Source: Chitinophaga sancti
GTDB taxonomy: Bacteria > Bacteroidota > Bacteroidia > Chitinophagales > Chitinophagaceae
Direction of reading: 5' to 3'
DNA length: 64,000 nt
Assembly: GCF_034087045.1 (NCBI RefSeq)
Contig: NZ_CP139247.1
Span: 682,001 to 746,000, forward strand
The notes beneath the pieces are model-generated. The model made no database searches, had not been told where the DNA came from, and worked only from the letters and a program-made list of their open reading frames with translations. Positions within the stretch are counted from its first letter, which is position 1. Each line of letters starts with the position of its first letter. The position numbers were made by a program, and so were the translations under genes. Positions 44,826-54,657 of the stretch are shown piece by piece.

Positions 44826-45605
44826 TTAAATATATTCACTTTTACGTGGAATATTCAACAATGACGATGTCAAAATAGGTACAAAAAACACCAACACCGT
44901 CACTATGGATATCCCCACATCAGCTGCATGACTGCCTAATACATGACTAAATGAGCTATCCGGATAGAAATGTTCAAACAGCGACAATACCAGCTTCACA
45001 CCCAGTATACCAATCACAATAAATGCCGCGGTTTCTAAAAAGGTATACTTCTCCATCAGCTTTACAAACCATTGGGCTATGAAACGCATGGCAAAAATAC
45101 CGATGAATACACCTGTACAAACAAGAATGATATTAGGAGAAAAAGCTACCGCTGCAAATACATTGTCAATGGAAAATGCCATATCCATGATTTCTACGAT
45201 GCAGATGGTGGCCCAGAAATTACCAATCGTACCAACAGTCGCCTTGTACAACCACTTATTGGATTTATCTACTGCTGCATCTTCTTCATCACTACCACGA
45301 TACCAGTCGTATACAAGGTATAATAGATACAACCCTCCCAGCGGCTTTAACCACCAGATCTTTACCAGCACAGCAGCAAAGATCATGGCAAGGCCACGAA
45401 ATATATAAGCCCCCCAGATACCAAATTTGAGGGCTTTGCCCCGCTGTGATTTAGGGAGGTCCATTACGATGGTCGCAAGCACTGCGGCGTTATCTACTGA
45501 CAGCAGACTTTCTATAATGATGAGGTTACAAATAATCGCAACGCTGGTTCCGGGATGATAAATAATATCATTCCAGAGCAGGGTTAGATCTTGTGAGATG
45601 TTCAT
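44826..45605 (-). CDS. terC: TerC family membrane protein
   Basis: A 259-residue integral membrane protein with about seven to eight hydrophobic segments and the TerC acidic motifs IIIESLLSVDNAAVLA (about 28-43) and EIMDMAFSIDNVFAA (about 138-152), which place conserved Glu/Asp in the membrane, as for metal exchange. TerC proteins support tellurite tolerance and metal homeostasis (manganese efflux in some). Here it is the last gene of a nine-gene operon with TerD-type proteins. Confidence 0.92.
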   Translation of the reverse strand: MNISQDLTLLWNDIIYHPGTSVAIICNLIIIESLLSVDNAAVLATIVMDLPKSQRGKALKFGIWGAYIFRGLAMIFAAVLVKIWWLKPLGGLYLLYLVYDWYRGSDEEDAAVDKSNKWLYKATVGTIGNFWATICIVEIMDMAFSIDNVFAAVAFSPNIILVCTGVFIGIFAMRFIAQWFVKLMEKYTFLETAAFIVIGILGVKLVLSLFEHFYPDSSFSHVLGSHAADVGISIVTVLVFFVPILTSSLLNIPRKSEYI

Positions 45606-45619
45606 GGAAAATTTATTAA

Positions 45620-46285
45620 CTATTCAATACTTACTTCTACCCGACGATTTTGGGTACGCCCTGTTTCGGTGTCATTTGTCGCGATGGGATTGTCAATACC
45701 TTTGCCTATAGCTGTGATCATGCTCGCGTCAACTCCTTTGGAGATGAGATATTGCTTAAATGCCACTGCCCTTTCCTGAGCCAGTCTCTTATTTACAGAG
45801 ATATCACCTTCACTGCTGGCATAGCCATAGATGGTGATTTTGTGTGCTTTCTTTATTTCCTTTACGACTTCGTCGGAAATAGCAATAGGAGCGGAGTTGC
45901 CTTTGTTAAATGAAGCGGCAATACGGGCAGGAGCAGCGACAGGGGGAGGAACCCCGGAAGCAGTAGGAGCCCCCTCAGCAGAGCTTTGAACAGTGACAGG
46001 AGGAACCCCGGCAGCGGTAGGAGCAGGATCAGTAGCAACAGGCGAATCAGCTACAGGGCCAGGAGCAGCAACTAAAGCAGCTGTATCCATAACCGGAGTT
46101 GAAGTAGCTGTATCCGGAACTATAACAGCCGCATCAGCTACTCCTGTTTCCTTTTTTGGCACAAAAAACCAAACCGCCACTCCAACAATCACCACTACTA
46201 ATAATAACACTATCCATAATTTATTCTTCTTTTCCGGCACCACCACCGGAACAGGATCATTATTCTTACTAAGATTAAAAGCCAT
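45620..46285 (-). CDS. Membrane-anchored OmpA-like protein
   Basis: A 221-residue protein with one transmembrane segment near the N-terminus (about residues 22-42, WIVLLLVVVIVGVAVWFFVP), a Pro/Ala/Thr/Val linker (~55-115) and a C-terminal OmpA_C peptidoglycan-binding domain (KITIYGYASSEGD, RLAQERAVAFKQYL, NRRVEVSIE). It should span from the inner membrane to the cell wall. It links the operon's cytoplasmic parts to the envelope. Confidence 0.88.
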   Translation of the reverse strand: MAFNLSKNNDPVPVVVPEKKNKLWIVLLLVVVIVGVAVWFFVPKKETGVADAAVIVPDTATSTPVMDTAALVAAPGPVADSPVATDPAPTAAGVPPVTVQSSAEGAPTASGVPPPVAAPARIAASFNKGNSAPIAISDEVVKEIKKAHKITIYGYASSEGDISVNKRLAQERAVAFKQYLISKGVDASMITAIGKGIDNPIATNDTETGRTQNRRVEVSIE

Positions 46286-46296
46286 AAAAAATATTT

Positions 46297-46950
46297 TTAA
46301 GTGTACATATTAACCAATGTCTGTAAACTACCTGTATGCGCTCTACCCATCGCCTCAAACTCCCACGAATTCCCAACCCTGAATAACCGCCCAAACTCCA
46401 CTGCATCCTCTTTCGTATATTTATCCTTCAGATCAAACCGCAATATCTCCTCACCTGTACTCTCATTGATGATCCTGATATAACAATCTTCCACCTGTCC
46501 AAAATTCAGGTTCAGCGTACGCCTGTCCTTCTTATTATCATGCGGGTATTTACAGATCGTACAGCAGATGATGATCTGTTCTACATCAGGCGTGATTTTA
46601 GAAAGATCAATAAACATGTCTTCATCATCATCGCCATCACTCCTTCTTCCATCAGGGTCATCTATCGCCCCCATGATCGCACCATCTTGGGTAATAGGCC
46701 GCATCAGCCCTTTCTCTACCGGATCTTCTATATAATTTCCCATCCTTACCTGTCCATAAAAAACAAAATAAGAATCAGAAGGAATCTTAAAACTCCCATT
46801 CAAGGCAAATGCAGATACATCCAGATCAAAGTCAGGTCCTCCCGGCTGATCGTTGGGATCCCATCCCATACCTATCCTCACTACCGTAAGACCGGGAGCC
46901 GCTTTTGACAAGGAAAATCTTTCTCCTTTTGTTAAATTAAAACTTCCCAT
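46297..46950 (-). CDS. TerD family protein
   Basis: A 217-residue TerD-domain protein: GERFSLSKAAPGLTVVRIG, MGWDPND, then FDLDVSAFALN (the Asp-rich calcium-binding strand) and DDDEDMFIDLSKI. The C-terminus SLQTLVNMYT is shared with the neighbour. TerD proteins bind Ca2+ and act in the Ter stress-response complexes. It lies 12 bases after the other TerD gene. Confidence 0.92.
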   Translation of the reverse strand: MGSFNLTKGERFSLSKAAPGLTVVRIGMGWDPNDQPGGPDFDLDVSAFALNGSFKIPSDSYFVFYGQVRMGNYIEDPVEKGLMRPITQDGAIMGAIDDPDGRRSDGDDDEDMFIDLSKITPDVEQIIICCTICKYPHDNKKDRRTLNLNFGQVEDCYIRIINESTGEEILRFDLKDKYTKEDAVEFGRLFRVGNSWEFEAMGRAHTGSLQTLVNMYT

Positions 46951-46962
46951 AAAAAATGATTA

Positions 46963-47529
46963 TTATTGATACATATCAACCAGTGTATTCAGTCCCCCGG
47001 AAAACGCCTGCCCCACAGCTTCTACATCCCATTGCCCATTATTCCTTGACAACGTCGCAATGATCACAGAATCTTCTTCTTTGAATTCTTCATTGAGCCG
47101 GTATTGACACAAAAGCGTATTATCAGCCCCATTACGAATATTGATATAAGCATTCCGCACATAACCGAAATGATGTGCACGTGATGCTGCCTGATCGATA
47201 GTCACCGCAAAGTAGAGATACTCAATTTGCGCATCGACCTTTCCGAGATCAATGGAAATGATCTCATCATCTCCCTCTCCGGTACCATCCCTGCTATCGC
47301 CCGGATAGTAAGCAGCACCATCAGGACTGGTGTTGTTATTATAGAATACAAAAAACTCATCCTGCGGCAACTTGCCATTGGCCCCCATCATAAAGACAGA
47401 GAGGTCCAGGTCTACATTGTGACCATTTACATTTGCTGTATCCCAACCCAGTCCTGCTATAATTTTACGCAGCCCGGGTGTCGTTTTTTCCAGTGATACA
47501 GGTTTCCTTTTCTCTAAATGAATTGCCAT
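46963..47529 (-). CDS. TerD family protein
   Basis: A 188-residue TerD-domain protein with KPVSLEKTTPGLRKIIAG, LGWDT, VDLDLSVFMM, DEIISIDLGKV and the closing GGLNTLVDMYQ. It is the size of classical TerD/TerE. Paired with the next TerD gene, it is likely to form a calcium-binding heteromer; this follows from the family, not from the sequence itself. Confidence 0.93.
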   Translation of the reverse strand: MAIHLEKRKPVSLEKTTPGLRKIIAGLGWDTANVNGHNVDLDLSVFMMGANGKLPQDEFFVFYNNNTSPDGAAYYPGDSRDGTGEGDDEIISIDLGKVDAQIEYLYFAVTIDQAASRAHHFGYVRNAYINIRNGADNTLLCQYRLNEEFKEEDSVIIATLSRNNGQWDVEAVGQAFSGGLNTLVDMYQ

Positions 47530-47532
47530 AAC

Positions 47533-48858
47533 TTACTTTTTTGATGGAGGTAATGGTGGTGGTAATGGAGGTTTATTCTTATTCATAACCGGCGGTAATG
47601 GCGGCTTTGCAGCCGGCAATGGCGGAGCTGGTGAAGAAGATGAAGCAGCCGGAACTGCCGGTGGTAATGATGGAGCCGGAACCGGAGGTGATGACGATGG
47701 AACTGAAACCGGCAGTGGTGATGAAGAATCCGAAACCGGCAGGTGCGAGGTTGTAACCGACACCCTTGCTGATGCAGGTGGCACAACAACCTTTTTGGAT
47801 AACCCCGCAAAAACCAACTCCATCGTATCTTTCAACCAAACAGGTTCTACTTTCTTCACACGGGGATATTTCTTCAATAACTTATTCAAAAAATAAGATG
47901 TACTGATTTCTTCTCCTACCAATAATACAACTGTGTTATCCACATTTAATTTATTCTCCTCCAATAAACCATCGATATTGTTATACACCACCTGATCATT
48001 GGAATAAAATTGTAACCGTTCATTCAGTGTCCGCTCCTTCACCTGAAACCAATACTTATGCCCATCCGTCAATTCCACTTCTCCCTTTATAACCGGTGAA
48101 AGCTGATTGAGCTGATCTGTGCAAAAAGGCAGTATCGCACCTGTTTCCTTCTCTATATCAATCGACAAAAATGACTGCTGCGCAATGATGTATTCTATGA
48201 TCATTTCCGCCAACAGCTTCACTCTTGGATCAGCACCCTGCCCATCCATCGACAAGGCACTTACAGGCCCCTGCTGGAAATTTTCATACAACTTAAAATA
48301 AAGGGTGCCATTCAGTCCATTCAACAACAACACATGATTACGAGGTGTAATAACACCCCATCCTGCCAATACTTCAAACAACGCGGCATCATAATTCACC
48401 CTGCTTGTACTGAAATATCCTGCATCTATAAACAAGCTTTCTATCAGCGCCTTCTCTTTGTCTTCGATATCCACATCAAACAAAAAATGAAGCGACAAAT
48501 GCTGCCGATAAGATTCTATGGAATCATTTTTATACAATACTGTATTGATAAAGAAAGACAGACATTGCTCTACTCCGTAGTAAAACAGTTGCTTTACAGG
48601 TTTCTTATTACCATATATAGTAAAATGCTTTGCCGGATCTTTGATGATCTCAAAATAGTCTCCATATGCATTTGGATGATGCTGGTTGAACATATCCCTC
48701 GCCGCATTTCCAAATATGAAATCATTCCCATTCACATAGAAATACAACAATACCTCGTTGCTATCCTTTATAATCAGGGGTGCATACGCATTACTATTAG
48801 CCTGGTACCAGAATGAGACTAATCGCCTGGATATCTTCACGAGCAATCGAAAGGTCAT
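47533..48858 (-). CDS. Unknown protein with proline-rich tail
   Basis: A 441-residue protein. The first ~345 residues form a mixed alpha/beta domain I do not recognise (FRLLVKISRRLVSFWYQANS at the start; VVLLVGEEISTSYFLNKLLK near its end). Residues ~365-441 are a low-complexity tail of Pro, Ser, Ala and Val with repeated PPLPP/PPLPPP motifs ending PSKK. Such tails often bind partner proteins. It is tightly placed between the SrfB-like and TerD genes (3-base gaps) and is presumably an adaptor of the operon. Confidence 0.7.
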   Translation of the reverse strand: MTFRLLVKISRRLVSFWYQANSNAYAPLIIKDSNEVLLYFYVNGNDFIFGNAARDMFNQHHPNAYGDYFEIIKDPAKHFTIYGNKKPVKQLFYYGVEQCLSFFINTVLYKNDSIESYRQHLSLHFLFDVDIEDKEKALIESLFIDAGYFSTSRVNYDAALFEVLAGWGVITPRNHVLLLNGLNGTLYFKLYENFQQGPVSALSMDGQGADPRVKLLAEMIIEYIIAQQSFLSIDIEKETGAILPFCTDQLNQLSPVIKGEVELTDGHKYWFQVKERTLNERLQFYSNDQVVYNNIDGLLEENKLNVDNTVVLLVGEEISTSYFLNKLLKKYPRVKKVEPVWLKDTMELVFAGLSKKVVVPPASARVSVTTSHLPVSDSSSPLPVSVPSSSPPVPAPSLPPAVPAASSSSPAPPLPAAKPPLPPVMNKNKPPLPPPLPPSKK

Positions 48859-48861
48859 AGT

Positions 48862-51800
48862 TTACTGGATTTTGATTCCTTTTAGCAAATGCTTTTCAAA
48901 GAACTTCATCCCTTCGAGTATAATGATTGGCGCTACATAATCAAACTTCTTTTGCTCATCCACTTTACGTTTCTTCGCTTCTATAAACTCAGGTATACCC
49001 TTGATGTAGTTCTCGATGTTCATATCCTGAAATCCTGCCATGAAGTCCGCCGAGCTCATTTTCAATCCGAACATGGAAGACGCCACCCTGTAGAATAAAT
49101 CTGCAAAGTCCATAAACCGTGGACAAGGCTGGCTGCCCTGTGGTGGGTAGTTGATGAAATAATCACCAATATGTTCCAGCATTTCCGGTGTAATTGAATT
49201 GGTGGATTCGAGGTATTTGAATTCACCATTAGGCATGACTATACAGAAATGATCTTCCCCCAGAATCTCGATGGCCTGCTTATTGGTAGGCACTAATATC
49301 CTGGTAAGGTTCGTAGGAATAGCGAGTCCTTTGGATACTTCGTATTTAACATCTGTATAGCTGTCTCCTTTCTGAGAATTGATATCTATTATTTTCAACG
49401 GACTTTGACTCACAGGAATGATAGTCTTTCTTGCCACCGCTTCGCCACCAATACCCCTGATGAACATCTGGGTATAGTAGTTATTTGCAGCAGACGGATC
49501 GACCGCATTGAACCAGTCAAAGATGCGGGCGCCTTTGCCAGCAAAGGCAATCCTGATTTTTGGAGGTGTGTTTTTCACTGCAGGGGGCGCATCTTCGGAA
49601 CGGATTATTTCTGTTCGTAGCTTATGTACCAGTTGACCTGCATAGAACATGATCAGACCTGTAATGTATAGATTCACACTCATCATCTCTTTACACTCCG
49701 CTGCTATGAGCAGGTAAAAGGTATTAAAGTCTGTATGCTCCAACCGGTCCAGTACCTGTTCAAAGTAATAGGGAGCTGTGTTTTCAGAAAATTTGTTCTC
49801 CCCCTTGTTCAGTCCCTGGATAGAGATGCGCTTCCTTTCACACATTTTCAACAATACAGTTCTAAAATTAGGGGAATATCGGGTGGCCTGAGCCATACGC
49901 TCAGCTGCAAAGCGAATGGAGTTTTGCTTGATCATCGCCTTTCCATCTAACATCTGGCAAAGTGCTGTAATATCAGTCGTGCTACCACCAATATCAAAAC
50001 AGAGGATTAATTCACCTGCATTTATTGAATAGCCACCCTGTGGCCGGACCAGATAGTTCGCTACCGCACAGGCTTCTGACAAAGACTCCTGGTTACCCAG
50101 TTCTTTAAAATCAAAACGAATAGGTGCTGTATCAAAAGAAATTTCTACAATCTCCTTCTTTTTTGTTTCCTTTTCATTGCCCCATCCACTTTCATCGCTT
50201 GCTCCCCAACCACCACCTGTATCACTGCCTACGCCCCAGGTGCTTCTCTGCACATCACCAATATCCGACAGGTCAGATGGTGGAAATGTCTTTAATTTAA
50301 CGTTGCTATTGATAGGACTAATATTCACTAACGAATCCCAGATGGCTCTGTATTCGCTTAAGAGGTCTTTGCCCATAGAAGATGGATAAGACCATTTCAG
50401 CGTATGCGGCTCATGGTTTTCCTCAAAGAGCTGTGCATATACATGCAACATCAGTGTACTCAGGTATGCCGTTTTATAACTTTTATCAATACGCTGTGTG
50501 GACCATTTCATATTGTATACCAGCTCTGCCGTCCCCACTCTGTTGTAGGTCAGGAAATACCGGTTATCCAATGCGCTATCGATAGGCAGGTTCTTTTCGA
50601 AACAGGGAAATCCACCTTTAACGGCATCTGACAAGAGAGAGTCGGGCTGATTATTCTTTTCATTCACAATCCTTCTGGGATCATGAATGGTGAGCACAGA
50701 CTTGATAGAATTGGAAAAGATCTCATCATTCTGAAAGAAAAATATTTCATCTTCCACAGCCGGACGTTCATCATTATTTTTCAAATCGGTGGACAACAAT
50801 GAAATCCTTTTGTTCGTGAGTTTCAGATCATCTTTCACCCTATTATCACTTTCGGAATAGTAAGCAATGGAAGAATTCGTGCTACCAAAATCCACGCCCA
50901 GAAAAGCCGGGTACAGGGTCTTTGTCGTGTTCAGCATATTCAATGGAAATGCCGGATCGTTCCCAAATGATTTGTATCGTATAATCCCAAAACCACAATC
51001 TACGCCTGCATGCGAGAACTTAATGCCCTTGAAAGGCTGATTACTTTCGTAGATCTCATACTTATATTTGTTATCAGCCACTGCATTGTTCGATGCTATG
51101 TGCAGCTGCACCTGCGTACCAGGAACAGATACAACACGGCCTTTTTCCGCCAGGTAATATGGGATACCTTTATCATCCAGCGCAATGCGGAAAAACTCGT
51201 CATTAACATTGCCAATAAACGGCGTGGCCTGGAATTTAGCATCGTTGTGAGGAATTTCAGAATACAGGAAATACCGGTTCCATTGTTTGGATATAAAGTT
51301 GGGCCACATCAGTATATCTTTTCCCATAATGGCCTCCTGCGTAACTTTATACACTACCTGTCTGAGAATTTCATTGCCGGTATCAGTAAATAGTCTGAGG
51401 TGTACGATCAGCTTTTCTCCATCCCTGTCATTAGGATCATATACCGCAGAGATACGTGATCTGACATTCGAATTAGGCGACAATCCCGCAAGCGCATCCA
51501 GGTTTGTTCCAAATACATTTAAGGCAAGCGGTGTCAATGGCAGCGCAAAGTATGCATAGTTATTAGGCTGACCCTTTGTTTCGGCGGCTAATAGCAGTAT
51601 GGGTTTATCAGCTAAGAAGTTCTTTTTTTCAGCCCCTTCTTTACCAAAATCTATCTGCGCAATTTCGGTGGAATCTGGTAACAGGAGATCTTTGGGATCA
51701 AATGGAATACTGTATGCTGAATTTTCTACCTGAGTGATGATGCCTTCAGAACCGAATAATAAAGTGGAATAATTAAACAGCTTACTAAAGGGTAATGCAA

Positions 51801-52674
51801 ACAGAGAGCCAACTTCAGGAGGCGTGGAATTATCCAGTCTGGGAAAATTCTTTTGCTCCTGGTATTTCACCATATCCTTTATCCAATCCTGCAGGCAGGC
51901 ACTGATATTCTCGTAGGAAGGTCTGATATCTGCAGGTAAGCTACTAAAGTGCTGTTTGAATGACTGTATGTTGTCCAGGATATGCCTGGCATATCCATAG
52001 ATTAATTTCAGCTCCTGCTGTCCTGGATCAGACTTTAATGGATCTACAAAACGACCGCTTTGGATATTGATGAAAGGATACTTCCCTTTGATGTTATAAG
52101 ATACCGAAGTAAAGAGAAAACAATCGGGCGATGTACCACCGATTACATTTCCTTTGAAAGAGATCACATCTATAAACGGCACCTTCTCTGCATTATCAGC
52201 CAGTGACTGATCGCTCCATAGCGGTTGTCTTTCAAACAAGGCATTGCCAAATGCACCAGTGGGTTCATAAATATTTTCTGTATCTGGCAGTTTCTTTCCA
52301 TCTGAATAAACGAGGGGAACGCGGTTGACTTCAATATCTTTATAGTTCAATGCGAGGCAACTGATAAACCCTTTCCACTCACTCACCAGCGATTTGTAAA
52401 ACGACATGAGTCCGGACGTCGCTGCATCCTGATCAATGATATTATTCAACGCGCTTTCGAACAGGGCTGCTCTTGCAAATACGGTAGGGATACCAGATAC
52501 GAGGGTACCAATGTTTACAGCGGCACCGCCATCCTGTTCCACTGCTATCTCAGGAATGATAATGTTCCTGGTAAAAACTTCCAGCTGTGGAATCTTGTCC
52601 CAGGCGAATTGCATGCCCTGTAATTCTGTCTTAGGGTGTACCTTGATAGTTAAGGCTTTTATTTTATTGCTCAT
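48862..52674 (-). CDS. Giant Hsp70/actin-fold ATPase, SrfB-like
   Basis: A 1270-residue protein. The N-terminal ~590 residues are unrecognised. Then an actin/Hsp70-type ATPase signature appears: phosphate-1 AFLGVDFGSTNSSIAYYSES (about 583-602), phosphate-2 LILCFDIGGSTTDITAL and adenosine motif IRIAFAGKGARIFDW, with a long insert between (including a Gly/Trp/Ser-rich loop GWGASDESGWG). I associate this layout with virulence protein SrfB. It may form filaments or a chaperone-type complex with the tubulin-like protein encoded directly upstream (7-base gap). The substrate is unknown. Confidence 0.82.
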   Translation of the reverse strand: MSNKIKALTIKVHPKTELQGMQFAWDKIPQLEVFTRNIIIPEIAVEQDGGAAVNIGTLVSGIPTVFARAALFESALNNIIDQDAATSGLMSFYKSLVSEWKGFISCLALNYKDIEVNRVPLVYSDGKKLPDTENIYEPTGAFGNALFERQPLWSDQSLADNAEKVPFIDVISFKGNVIGGTSPDCFLFTSVSYNIKGKYPFINIQSGRFVDPLKSDPGQQELKLIYGYARHILDNIQSFKQHFSSLPADIRPSYENISACLQDWIKDMVKYQEQKNFPRLDNSTPPEVGSLFALPFSKLFNYSTLLFGSEGIITQVENSAYSIPFDPKDLLLPDSTEIAQIDFGKEGAEKKNFLADKPILLLAAETKGQPNNYAYFALPLTPLALNVFGTNLDALAGLSPNSNVRSRISAVYDPNDRDGEKLIVHLRLFTDTGNEILRQVVYKVTQEAIMGKDILMWPNFISKQWNRYFLYSEIPHNDAKFQATPFIGNVNDEFFRIALDDKGIPYYLAEKGRVVSVPGTQVQLHIASNNAVADNKYKYEIYESNQPFKGIKFSHAGVDCGFGIIRYKSFGNDPAFPLNMLNTTKTLYPAFLGVDFGSTNSSIAYYSESDNRVKDDLKLTNKRISLLSTDLKNNDERPAVEDEIFFFQNDEIFSNSIKSVLTIHDPRRIVNEKNNQPDSLLSDAVKGGFPCFEKNLPIDSALDNRYFLTYNRVGTAELVYNMKWSTQRIDKSYKTAYLSTLMLHVYAQLFEENHEPHTLKWSYPSSMGKDLLSEYRAIWDSLVNISPINSNVKLKTFPPSDLSDIGDVQRSTWGVGSDTGGGWGASDESGWGNEKETKKKEIVEISFDTAPIRFDFKELGNQESLSEACAVANYLVRPQGGYSINAGELILCFDIGGSTTDITALCQMLDGKAMIKQNSIRFAAERMAQATRYSPNFRTVLLKMCERKRISIQGLNKGENKFSENTAPYYFEQVLDRLEHTDFNTFYLLIAAECKEMMSVNLYITGLIMFYAGQLVHKLRTEIIRSEDAPPAVKNTPPKIRIAFAGKGARIFDWFNAVDPSAANNYYTQMFIRGIGGEAVARKTIIPVSQSPLKIIDINSQKGDSYTDVKYEVSKGLAIPTNLTRILVPTNKQAIEILGEDHFCIVMPNGEFKYLESTNSITPEMLEHIGDYFINYPPQGSQPCPRFMDFADLFYRVASSMFGLKMSSADFMAGFQDMNIENYIKGIPEFIEAKKRKVDEQKKFDYVAPIIILEGMKFFEKHLLKGIKIQ

Positions 52675-52681
52675 TGTAATT

Positions 52682-54307
52682 TCAGATTAAATGGAAGCCC
52701 TGTGAATGAGTGATCGCATTGTAGATATGAGCGAGGAATTTTTCTTTTGTGGTATTGACCTGTTGCTCTTCGGATGGTCCCAGGTTGATCAGCTTTTTGA
52801 CAAAGGTGTCATATCTGTTAGCCAGTAATCCTCCTTTGGGCCAGTGATTTTTTTCATCGGGGAAGATGGTGCCGACATCCAGTTTCTTCAATTCAGAGAG
52901 ATTATCAGGGAAGGCTTTGCTATCGAAGATGAAAGTACCCGGGGCAACTGTGTTCCTTACCTGGTACAACCAACCGGGTGTGAATCGCGCGCTTTCGAAG
53001 GTGTATGCGAATGCTTTGAAGTAGTCATTGATTTCGCTACATTCAGCATCGGTGATGGTATTATATTGGGTAATTTTTTGCTCCTGGCATCTGGTAATAA
53101 AACCTTTGATGCCGGCGTCACCGTTTGCCGCATTATTCACCGTGAGTGAAATATGTGCCAGTGAAAAGAAAGCACCGATTTTGTTAGCGAATCGTTCGCC
53201 TGCTTTATTACCATTGCCCACAAAGTCGTGAATGGAGAAACTGAAGGCATTGCTATTAAAGTCTACTGCTTTGTATACGTATTCAGTTTTATCTACATCC
53301 AGACCGGTTGTTCGGGTAAAGAAATCATAGGCTGCACAGGCTGCCAGTAATTCTGTGACGTGTGCCGCATTTTCCTGGGTAGCACCACCGGTGATGGTCT
53401 GGGTACTGCCATTGTCCACAGGTTTACTTTCTACCGGCCAACCGATGTGATAAAGCATTTTATAGCATCGTTGTACGGTAGGATCGCTTTGATAAAACTG
53501 CAGGGCAGCCTGACTATTCAGGGGGAAATAAGAGGCATCTGCGATGATACTGTTTTCTTTACTGGCTTTCTGTTTGTCATTGGGCTTTTTGAAAGTAAAG
53601 TATTCAGTGAGCAGGGTAGAGCCGAACTTCGCTTTGGAAAAGTCTATGCTGGAAGCGCCTTTGGAGCGGATCTTTATGAATTCCTGCAGGGCTTTGGGAA
53701 TGATGGGAATAGAAGACGCGCCTGTGCCACCGAAGATAGAGCCGAAGATGAACACACGAGCATCTTGTCCGGCGAGTTCCAGTTTGGTAACAAATTCATC
53801 CAGTTCCCGTTCCTGTACCTTTACATCTGTGCCTCTTACAATATTTCTGGCAGCCTCGATCATACCATGGTACATGAGCATAGAGCCCAGGTGTGTTTGT
53901 GCGCGGTAGCCGTGAGAGAGGTCGAATTCCTGTACAGATTCGTTGTCAAGAAAAAGGTCGGAGATGAGTTTATTGCCTTTTTGTTGTTCAGGTGTGCCTG
54001 AATTCAATTTCGAAATATTCTTATAATTCTCTCTGCCCTGACCGGAATAGTTGGTATAGAACCGGTAGAGGTTTAATTTAGAAGAGAAGAAGGTATTTGC
54101 ATTGGGGGTACCGCCGGATTTAATCCGGTTGTATAACTGAATCAGTTTTTCCACACGGCCTTTGTTGCCATTGGCCTGATCGGTATCAAGAGTGAGCATT
54201 TCAATTTCCTTGCTGTCGAACATGCCTATTGCACAAAGGTGAGTGAAGGCTTCGAGGCAGCGCATGCCGGTACCACCGACCGCGATAACGAATAATTTGT
54301 CCATCAT
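52682..54307 (-). CDS. Tubulin-like GTPase family protein
   Basis: A 541-residue protein with a tubulin/FtsZ-like N-terminal fold: KLFVIAVGGTGMRCLEAFTH (T1-like loop, about 4-23) and the signature VFIFGSIFGGTGASSIPIIP (GGTGxS instead of GGGTGSG, about 186-205). Residues ~345-520 form an extra domain. It agrees with the 'tubulin-like' families seen beside Ter or vWA genes. Nucleotide binding is likely; polymer formation is not shown by sequence. It lies between the membrane protein and the SrfB-like gene. Confidence 0.8.
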   Translation of the reverse strand: MMDKLFVIAVGGTGMRCLEAFTHLCAIGMFDSKEIEMLTLDTDQANGNKGRVEKLIQLYNRIKSGGTPNANTFFSSKLNLYRFYTNYSGQGRENYKNISKLNSGTPEQQKGNKLISDLFLDNESVQEFDLSHGYRAQTHLGSMLMYHGMIEAARNIVRGTDVKVQERELDEFVTKLELAGQDARVFIFGSIFGGTGASSIPIIPKALQEFIKIRSKGASSIDFSKAKFGSTLLTEYFTFKKPNDKQKASKENSIIADASYFPLNSQAALQFYQSDPTVQRCYKMLYHIGWPVESKPVDNGSTQTITGGATQENAAHVTELLAACAAYDFFTRTTGLDVDKTEYVYKAVDFNSNAFSFSIHDFVGNGNKAGERFANKIGAFFSLAHISLTVNNAANGDAGIKGFITRCQEQKITQYNTITDAECSEINDYFKAFAYTFESARFTPGWLYQVRNTVAPGTFIFDSKAFPDNLSELKKLDVGTIFPDEKNHWPKGGLLANRYDTFVKKLINLGPSEEQQVNTTKEKFLAHIYNAITHSQGFHLI

Positions 54308-54316
54308 GATTGCAGA

Positions 54317-54655
54317 TTAAAACCAGTGACCTAGCTTACCATTTGTGAAGATGCGGCTGAGGATGAAGCCTAACAGGATGTATAAGAAAAAGCCTGCCAC
54401 GGTACCTATGGTTAAGGCGGCGAGGTAATTTTTTATCACCATCCTGTTACCATCGGGCATAAATACAAAGAAGCCGAGGAGGAAGATGAGAATGGGGTTG
54501 ATCAGACATAACACCCAAAACCAAAGTTTCCTGATTTTGGGATCTTTGGGTCTGCTGCCACCTTCGAATTTGATGAGGTTAGCAATGATAGCGGCGATGA
54601 ATAAGATGACAAGGGTGATAATGACAGATACGGTGTAGGCAGTAATTGATTCCAT
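54317..54655 (-). CDS. Small membrane protein
   Basis: A 112-residue protein with three hydrophobic segments (about 8-27, 47-67 and 80-100) separated by short basic loops containing SRPKDPKIRK. No family recognised. It is encoded between the lipoprotein and the tubulin-like gene, with a two-base gap to the former, and could be the operon's inner-membrane docking part. Confidence 0.75.
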   Translation of the reverse strand: MESITAYTVSVIITLVILFIAAIIANLIKFEGGSRPKDPKIRKLWFWVLCLINPILIFLLGFFVFMPDGNRMVIKNYLAALTIGTVAGFFLYILLGFILSRIFTNGKLGHWF

Positions 54656-54657
54656 GA

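Noticed and set aside
44826..47529. Plain tellurite-resistance (ter) operon
   Set aside because: terA, terB and terZ are lacking and the other operon members (tubulin-like, SrfB-like, lipoprotein) point to a different machine.
47579..47839. Minus-strand alternative frames over the proline-rich tail
   Set aside because: They arise from the repetitive codons of the 441-residue protein and have no independent support.
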